From positions 121,051-185,050 of the forward strand of contig NZ_JBBELO010000034.1 of the NCBI RefSeq assembly GCF_037404875.1: a stretch of 64,000 nucleotides of DNA. Reading direction: 5' to 3'. The translations under genes were made by a program, and so were the position numbers. This DNA is from Orlajensenia sp037404875. Lineage in GTDB: Bacteria > Actinomycetota > Actinomycetes > Actinomycetales > Microbacteriaceae. How positions within the stretch are numbered: position 1 is the stretch's first letter; each line of letters starts with the position of its first letter. The notes beneath the pieces are model-generated. The model saw nothing but the letters and a program-made list of their open reading frames with translations. It was not told the DNA's origin and did not search any database. Below, in pieces: positions 59,492 through 64,000 of the stretch.

Positions 59492-60646
59492 ATGAAACAC
59501 AGCACCAGGAAGCTCGCCGGCGCTCTCGCGATCGTCGCGGCATCCGCCCTGGCACTCAGCGCATGCTCGTCGGGCTCGAGCGACTCCGGTTCCACGTCGT
59601 CGAGCGGCGGCGGTGACCTGACGCCGATCAAGCTGCAGTTGCAGTGGTTCGCGCAGGCGCAGTTCGCCGGCTACTACGCGGCCGTCGACCAGGGTTACTA
59701 CAAGGACGAGGGCCTCGACGTGTCGATCGTCGAAGGCGGGTCGGACATCGTTCCGCAGGACTCGCTCGCCAACGGCGACGTCGACTACGCGATCTCGTGG
59801 GTGCCCAAGGTTCTCGGCTCCATCGAGCAGGGTGCCCACATCACGGACGTCGCGCAGATCTTCGAACGCAGCGCCACCACCCAGATCTCGTTCAAGGACA
59901 AGGGCATCACCTCGCCGGCCGACCTGAAGGGCAAGAAGGTCGGCAGCTGGGGCTACGGCAACGAGTGGGAGCTGTTCGCCGGCATGCAGAAGGAGGGCGT
60001 CGGCGTGAACGACATCTCCCTCGTGCAGCAGGCGTTCGACATGAACGGGTTCCTCTCGGGCGACATCGACGCGGCGCAGGCCATGACGTACAACGAGTAC
60101 GCCCAGGTGCTGGAGACGAAGAACCCGGCGACCGGCGAGCTGTACACGCCCGATGACCTCAACGTCATCAACTGGAACGACGTCGGAACGGCGATGCTGC
60201 AGGATGCGATCTGGGCCGATGCCGACCGGCTGAGCGACGACAAGGACTACGCCGACAACACGGTGAAGTTCATCAAGGCGTCGATCAAGGGCTGGGCCTA
60301 CGCTCGCGATCACGCCCAGGAAGCGGCCGACATCGTCACCAAGGCGGGTTCCCAGTTGGGCCAGAGCCACCAGCTCTGGATGACCAACGAGGTCAACAAG
60401 CTCATCTGGCCCTCGACCAACGGAGTCGGCATGATCGATGAGAAGGCCTGGCAGCAGACCGTCGACATCGCCATGAAGACGAAGAACGAGACGGGCGCCA
60501 CCATCATCACGAGCAAGCCGCCGAAAGACGCGTATTCCAACGAGTACGTGAAGAAGGCGCTCGCTGAGCTGAAGGATGACGGCGTGGACACCATGGGCGC
60601 TAACTTCACGCCCATCGAGGTCACCCTGAAAGAGGGCGGCAAGTAG
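59492..60646 (+). CDS. NMT1/THI5-like substrate-binding lipoprotein
   Basis: 384 residues with GAAGGAGGAAG before the ATG. Lipobox ALSAC at about residue 25. The mature start (LQLQWFAQAQFAGYYAAVDQ) is the NMT1/THI5 hallmark; SQISFKDK-like and KVGSWGYGNEWELFAG follow. Relatives bind pyrimidine-type ligands such as thiamine precursors, fitting uptake of a pyrimidine, dihydropyrimidine or hydantoin. It is followed by a perfect 15-bp hairpin. Confidence 0.88.
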   Translation: MKHSTRKLAGALAIVAASALALSACSSGSSDSGSTSSSGGGDLTPIKLQLQWFAQAQFAGYYAAVDQGYYKDEGLDVSIVEGGSDIVPQDSLANGDVDYAISWVPKVLGSIEQGAHITDVAQIFERSATTQISFKDKGITSPADLKGKKVGSWGYGNEWELFAGMQKEGVGVNDISLVQQAFDMNGFLSGDIDAAQAMTYNEYAQVLETKNPATGELYTPDDLNVINWNDVGTAMLQDAIWADADRLSDDKDYADNTVKFIKASIKGWAYARDHAQEAADIVTKAGSQLGQSHQLWMTNEVNKLIWPSTNGVGMIDEKAWQQTVDIAMKTKNETGATIITSKPPKDAYSNEYVKKALAELKDDGVDTMGANFTPIEVTLKEGGK

Positions 60647-60653
60647 AACCCCG

Positions 60654-60693
60654 GGTGCCGGCTCGCGAGCCCCGCGCTTCGCGAGCCGGCACC
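60654..60693 (+). terminator. Perfect 15-bp hairpin after the binding-protein gene
   Basis: GGTGCCGGCTCGCGA (60654-60668) pairs exactly with TCGCGAGCCGGCACC (60679-60693). It begins eight bases after the stop, with no T-run, and the next gene continues in the same direction after 28 bases. More likely a partial terminator or mRNA stabiliser that raises the binding protein relative to the downstream enzymes. Confidence 0.6.
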
Positions 60694-60720
60694 ACCCCCG
60701 GTCGTACGAAAGAAGGCACC

Positions 60721-62052
60721 ATGACCACCGAGACCGCCCTCTCACCGCTCGACGCACGGGCGCGCGAGCTCGACGCGGCGCACGTGTTCCACTCCTGGTC
60801 GGCCCAGGCGGGGCTGAACCCACTCGTGATCGCCGGCGGCTCGGGCTGCCGCGTATGGGATCACTCCGGCACGAGCTGGCTGGACTTCTCGAGCCAGCTC
60901 GTCAACACCAACATCGGCCACCAGCACCCGGCGGTCATCGCGGCCATCCACGAGCAGGCCGACCTGCTCGCCACGGTCGCCCCCGCCACCGCCAACCTCA
61001 CCCGTGGCGAGGCCGCGCGCCGCATCGTCGAGCGTGCGCCCGAGGGGTTCGACAAGGTCTTCTTCACCAACGGCGGTGCGGATGCCAACGAGAACGCCAT
61101 CCGCATGGCGCGCCTGCACACGGGCCGCGACAAGATCCTCTCGACTTACCGCTCGTACCACGGCAACACCGGTGCGGCCATCGTCTCGACCGGCGACTGG
61201 CGTCGCATCCCGAACGAATACGCGCGCGGGCATGTGCACTTCTTCGGACCGTACCTCTATCGCAGCGAGTTCTGGGCGACGACGCCCGAACAGGAGAGCG
61301 AGCGCGCCCTGCACCACCTCGAGCGCGTGATCCAGGCCGAGGGTCCCACCTCGATCGCGGCGATCCTGCTCGAGACGGTTCCCGGTACGGCGGGCGTGCT
61401 CGTGCCGCCGCCCGGCTACCTCGCGGGCGTGCGGGCTCTCGCCGACCGCTACGGCATCCTGCTGATCCTCGACGAGGTGATGTGCGGCTTCGGCCGCACC
61501 GGGCGATGGTTCGCCTTCGAGGGCCACGACGTCGTGCCCGACCTCATCACCTTCGCGAAGGGCGTGAACTCGGGCTACGTTCCCGCGGGCGGCGTGATCA
61601 TCTCCAATGAGATCGCGGCGGACTTCGACGAGCACGTCTTCCCCGGCGGCCTGACCTACAGCGGGCATCCGCTCGCGATGGCGGCGATCGTGGGGGCTCT
61701 CGTCGCGATGGAGTCCGAGGGCATCGTCGAGAACGCCCGGCGCGTGGGTGCGGATGCGATCGGTCCCGCACTGCGCGAGCTGGCATCAGCGCACCCGAGC
61801 ATCGGCGAGGTGCGCGGAGAGGGCGTGTTCTGGGCGCTCGAGCTCGTGGCCGACCGCGAGACCCGTGAACCGCTCGCCGCCGCCGGCATGGGGCGCATCA
61901 AGAGCGAGCTCGTGGGCCGTGGGCTGCTGCCGTTCGTGCAGGACAACCGCATCCACGTCGTGCCCCCGTGCATCGTGACCGACGATGAGGTCGCCGAAGC
62001 CGTGCAGAAGTACGACGAGGTGCTCACGCTCGTGGAGGCCTCGGCGCCGTGA
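60721..62052 (+). CDS. Class III aminotransferase, probable beta-alanine:pyruvate type
   Basis: 443 residues from ATG 60721. PLP lysine K280 in LITFAKGVNSGYVPAGGV; Asp in ILDEVMCGFGRTG; substrate-side FFTNGGADANENAIRMAR and YRSYHGNTGAA. In this operon it should convert beta-alanine (or beta-aminoisobutyrate) to malonic (methylmalonic) semialdehyde, the substrate of the next enzyme. The reaction is inferred from position; the family also includes other omega-amino acid transaminases. Confidence 0.86.
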   Translation: MTTETALSPLDARARELDAAHVFHSWSAQAGLNPLVIAGGSGCRVWDHSGTSWLDFSSQLVNTNIGHQHPAVIAAIHEQADLLATVAPATANLTRGEAARRIVERAPEGFDKVFFTNGGADANENAIRMARLHTGRDKILSTYRSYHGNTGAAIVSTGDWRRIPNEYARGHVHFFGPYLYRSEFWATTPEQESERALHHLERVIQAEGPTSIAAILLETVPGTAGVLVPPPGYLAGVRALADRYGILLILDEVMCGFGRTGRWFAFEGHDVVPDLITFAKGVNSGYVPAGGVIISNEIAADFDEHVFPGGLTYSGHPLAMAAIVGALVAMESEGIVENARRVGADAIGPALRELASAHPSIGEVRGEGVFWALELVADRETREPLAAAGMGRIKSELVGRGLLPFVQDNRIHVVPPCIVTDDEVAEAVQKYDEVLTLVEASAP

Positions 62053-62075
62053 CCCCAGACCCTGAGGTGTGCGGC

Positions 62076-62202
62076 GGTCCCTGAGCTTGTCGAAAGGCCG
62101 CATCCCACCTCGAAGACCCGGTCCCTGAGCTCGTCGAAGGGCCGCATCCCACCTCGAAACCCCGGTCCCTGAGCCTGTCGAAGGGCCGCATCCCACACCA
62201 CG
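62076..62202. repeat. 44-bp tandem repeat, about 2.8 copies
   Basis: Units begin at 62076, 62120 and 62164 with GGTCCCTGAGC(T/C)(T/C)GTCGAA and continue with GGCCGCATCCCACCTCGAA. The core CCCTGAGCNNGTCGAAGGG is itself partly palindromic and recurs at 63784-63849. No protein-coding sense. Confidence 0.85.
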
Positions 62203-62235
62203 ACTTCACCGCAGAAGACACCGAAGGAACACATC

Positions 62236-63771
62236 ATGACCGACACACTCACCAACGAACCGGACACGAGGGCGGGCGAGACCGCCGTGCTCGACCACTG
62301 GATCGACGGAGCTGCGGCCGCGGGGGAGTCCAGCCGCACCGCACCCGTCTACGACCCGGCCCGCGGCGTGGTGCAGAAGCACGTGCGCATGGGCTCCGCC
62401 GCCGATGTTGCGCGTGCGGTCGAGGCGGCATCCGTCGCCTTCGCGACCTGGAGCGAGACCTCGCTCGCCAAACGACAGTCGGTGATGTTCTCGTTCCGGG
62501 AGCTGCTGAACGCCCGCCGCGACGAGCTCGCCGAGATTCTCACGAGCGAGCACGGCAAGGTGCTCTCGGACGCCGCGGGCGAGATCGCCCGCGGGCTCGA
62601 GGTCGTCGAGTTCGCCTGCGGCATCTCGCAGCTGGTCAAGGGCGACTACAGCGAGAACGTCTCGACCGGGGTCGACGTGTACACGCTCAAGCAGCCGCTC
62701 GGCGTCGTCGGCATCATCAGCCCGTTCAACTTTCCGGCCATGGTGCCCATGTGGTTCTTCCCCATCGCCATCGCCACCGGAAATACGGTCGTGCTGAAGC
62801 CGTCGGAGAAGGACCCGTCGGCGGCCAACTGGATGGCCGCGCTGCTGAAGGAGGCCGGGCTTCCCGACGGCGTCTTCAACGTCGTTCACGGCGACAAGGA
62901 GGCTGTGGATGCGGTTCTCGAGCACCCGGGAATCGCCTCGGTCTCGTTCGTCGGTTCCACGCCGATCGCGCAGTACATCTACGAGACGGCCGCGCGCAAC
63001 GGCAAGCGCGTGCAGGCACTGGGCGGAGCCAAGAACCACATGCTCGTGCTTCCCGACGCCGACCTCGACCTCGTGGCCGACTCGGCGGTCAACGCCGGCT
63101 TCGGTTCGGCCGGGGAGCGCTGCATGGCCATCTCGGTCGTGCTCGCCGTGGACTCCGTCGCCGACGAACTCGTCGCGAAGGTGAAGGAGCGCATGGCGGC
63201 CCTGCGCATCGGAGACGGCCGGCGCTCCTGCGACATGGGACCGCTCATCACCGAGGTGCATCGCGACAAGGTCGCCTCCTACATCGATCTCGCGATGACA
63301 GATGGCGCCGACGTCGTCGTCGACGGCCGGAACACCGAGGTCGACGGAGCGGCGGAGGGGTTCTGGCTCGGGCCGACGCTTATCGACAAGGTGCCCACCT
63401 CATCCGCGGTGTACACCGATGAGATCTTCGGGCCGGTGCTCTCGATCGTGCGCGTCTCGGGCTACGAAGAGGGCCTCGAGATCATCAACCGGGGCAAGTA
63501 CGGCAACGGCACGGCGATCTTCACGAACGACGGCGGCGCCGCACGGCGATTCCAGCGCGAGGTGCAGGTCGGCATGGTGGGCGTGAACGTGCCGATTCCG
63601 GTGCCGGTGGCCTACCACTCCTTCGGCGGCTGGAAGGCCTCGCTCTTCGGCGATGCCAAGGCCTACGGTCCGGCGGGCGTTGCGTTCTTCACGCGTGAGA
63701 AGGCCATCACCTCACGCTGGCTCGACCCGAGCCACGGCGGCATCAACCTGGGCTTTCCGCAGCACAGCTGA
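62236..63771 (+). CDS. mmsA: (Methyl)malonate-semialdehyde dehydrogenase, CoA-acylating
   Basis: 511 residues. Aldehyde dehydrogenase fold with GIISPFNFPAMVPMWFFPIA (characteristic of MmsA), the catalytic C296 in GSAGERCMAISV, and no general-base Glu at the usual place (KNHMLVLPDADLD), as expected for CoA-dependent members. It converts malonic semialdehyde to acetyl-CoA, or methylmalonic semialdehyde to propionyl-CoA. Last gene of the operon, separated from the transaminase by tandem repeats. Confidence 0.92.
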   Translation: MTDTLTNEPDTRAGETAVLDHWIDGAAAAGESSRTAPVYDPARGVVQKHVRMGSAADVARAVEAASVAFATWSETSLAKRQSVMFSFRELLNARRDELAEILTSEHGKVLSDAAGEIARGLEVVEFACGISQLVKGDYSENVSTGVDVYTLKQPLGVVGIISPFNFPAMVPMWFFPIAIATGNTVVLKPSEKDPSAANWMAALLKEAGLPDGVFNVVHGDKEAVDAVLEHPGIASVSFVGSTPIAQYIYETAARNGKRVQALGGAKNHMLVLPDADLDLVADSAVNAGFGSAGERCMAISVVLAVDSVADELVAKVKERMAALRIGDGRRSCDMGPLITEVHRDKVASYIDLAMTDGADVVVDGRNTEVDGAAEGFWLGPTLIDKVPTSSAVYTDEIFGPVLSIVRVSGYEEGLEIINRGKYGNGTAIFTNDGGAARRFQREVQVGMVGVNVPIPVPVAYHSFGGWKASLFGDAKAYGPAGVAFFTREKAITSRWLDPSHGGINLGFPQHS

Positions 63772-63783
63772 GCCCTTGCCGAT

Positions 63784-63849
63784 CCCTTGTCGAAGGGCCG
63801 GGTCCCTGAGCTTGTCGAAGGGCGGGGTCCCCGAGCTTGTCGAAGGGCC
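63784..63849. repeat. Dispersed CCCTGAGCTTGTCGAAGGG repeats, three copies
   Basis: A partial copy (63784-63800) and two full copies (63801-63823, 63826-63849) of the same core as in the 62076-62202 array follow the mmsA stop. Imperfect inverted repeats that can form short hairpins. Confidence 0.8.
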
Positions 63850-64000
63850 CGGTGGCGGGGGCTGCCTTGTGTCGTACGTCCGGCGGGGTCCCGAAGGGGA
63901 GGGTCCCGCCCAAAGATGCCCACCCTCCCGGTGGCGGGAGCTGTCTTGTGTCGTTCGTCCGGCGGGGTCCCGAAGGGGAGGGTCCCGCCCAAAGATGCCC
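63849..64000. repeat. 79-bp tandem repeat running off the window end
   Basis: Units start at 63849 and 63928 with CCGGTGGCGGG and are nearly identical (differences such as GTACGT/GTTCGT). Each holds a hairpin GGCGGGGTCCCGAAGGGGAG...GGGTCCCGCC. The second unit is cut by the window edge after 73 bases, so the array length is unknown. Confidence 0.8.

Noticed and set aside
62076..62202. Considered as a CRISPR array
   Set aside because: The 44-bp units are contiguous direct repeats without unique spacers, there are no cas genes, and the core is a dispersed intergenic word.
63663..63992. Minus-strand frame of 109 codons across the end repeats
   Set aside because: Its sequence comes from the tandem repeats and the mmsA antisense strand; not a gene.

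Overview
The window is a 64 kb stretch of a high-GC actinobacterial chromosome. Gene content, many GTG starts, 4-base ATGA/GTGA overlaps, the abundant GGATGC/GCATCC hexamer and several coenzyme F420 genes all point to the family Microbacteriaceae (Leifsonia/Herbiconiux/Subtercola-like). The genus cannot be fixed from the sequence alone. No rRNA, tRNA, transposase, integrase or CRISPR array was seen. Coding density is high, and no gap between genes exceeds about 300 bases.

Layout. 1-9.8 kb: a truncated unknown gene, nitroreductase, threonine aldolase, a TetR regulator facing an ABC-2 exporter, a secreted M1 peptidase, an MFS transporter, an F420-type PPOX protein and a DUF4232 lipoprotein. 9.9-16.5 kb: an SDR/DUF6421 pair, a secreted VWA protein, AlkD, then a patatin phospholipase preceded by a short translated leader and mutually exclusive hairpins, and a LysE exporter. 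16.5-21.6 kb: an SsuBAC-type importer in one transcription unit with acetyl-CoA synthetase. 21.7-26 kb: GNAT, SDR, a small membrane protein, a DGPF protein with its ECF42-type sigma factor (which carries an in-frame stop near its N-terminus), and exonuclease III. 26.1-33.5 kb: a LacI-controlled sugar locus with a frameshifted binding protein, two permeases, a GH130 enzyme and a secreted glycosidase-like protein. 33.7-36.2 kb: surface proteins. 36.2-40.2 kb: an F420 operon (F420 oxidoreductase, cofE, fgd, cofC) and an F420-type PPOX gene. 41-45.2 kb: an accessory patch with two gene fragments flanking an SDR. 45.2-49.3 kb: cofD followed by the three-gene ABC cassette proposed in the literature to import F420-0. 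49.5-51.8 kb: a PdxH-like gene coupled to a MarR regulator that diverges from a membrane protein. 51.8-63.8 kb: a MocR regulator divergent from a reductive-type pyrimidine (or hydantoin) catabolic operon with its own importer.

How it works together. The catabolic operon encodes dihydropyrimidinase, beta-ureidopropionase, a probable beta-alanine transaminase and a malonic/methylmalonic semialdehyde dehydrogenase. That covers dihydrouracil to acetyl-CoA. No dihydropyrimidine dehydrogenase is present; an F420/FMN luciferase-like oxidoreductase sits in the operon instead. Fgd can supply reduced F420. CofC, CofD and CofE can build F420 from FO, but no FO synthase is in the window, so the adjacent ABC cassette may import FO or F420-0.

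Between genes there are at least four kinds of repeat. They are a 64-bp four-armed palindrome (three copies plus one diverged relative), a ~103-bp and a 60-bp palindromic element (two copies each), and tandem repeats around the last gene.
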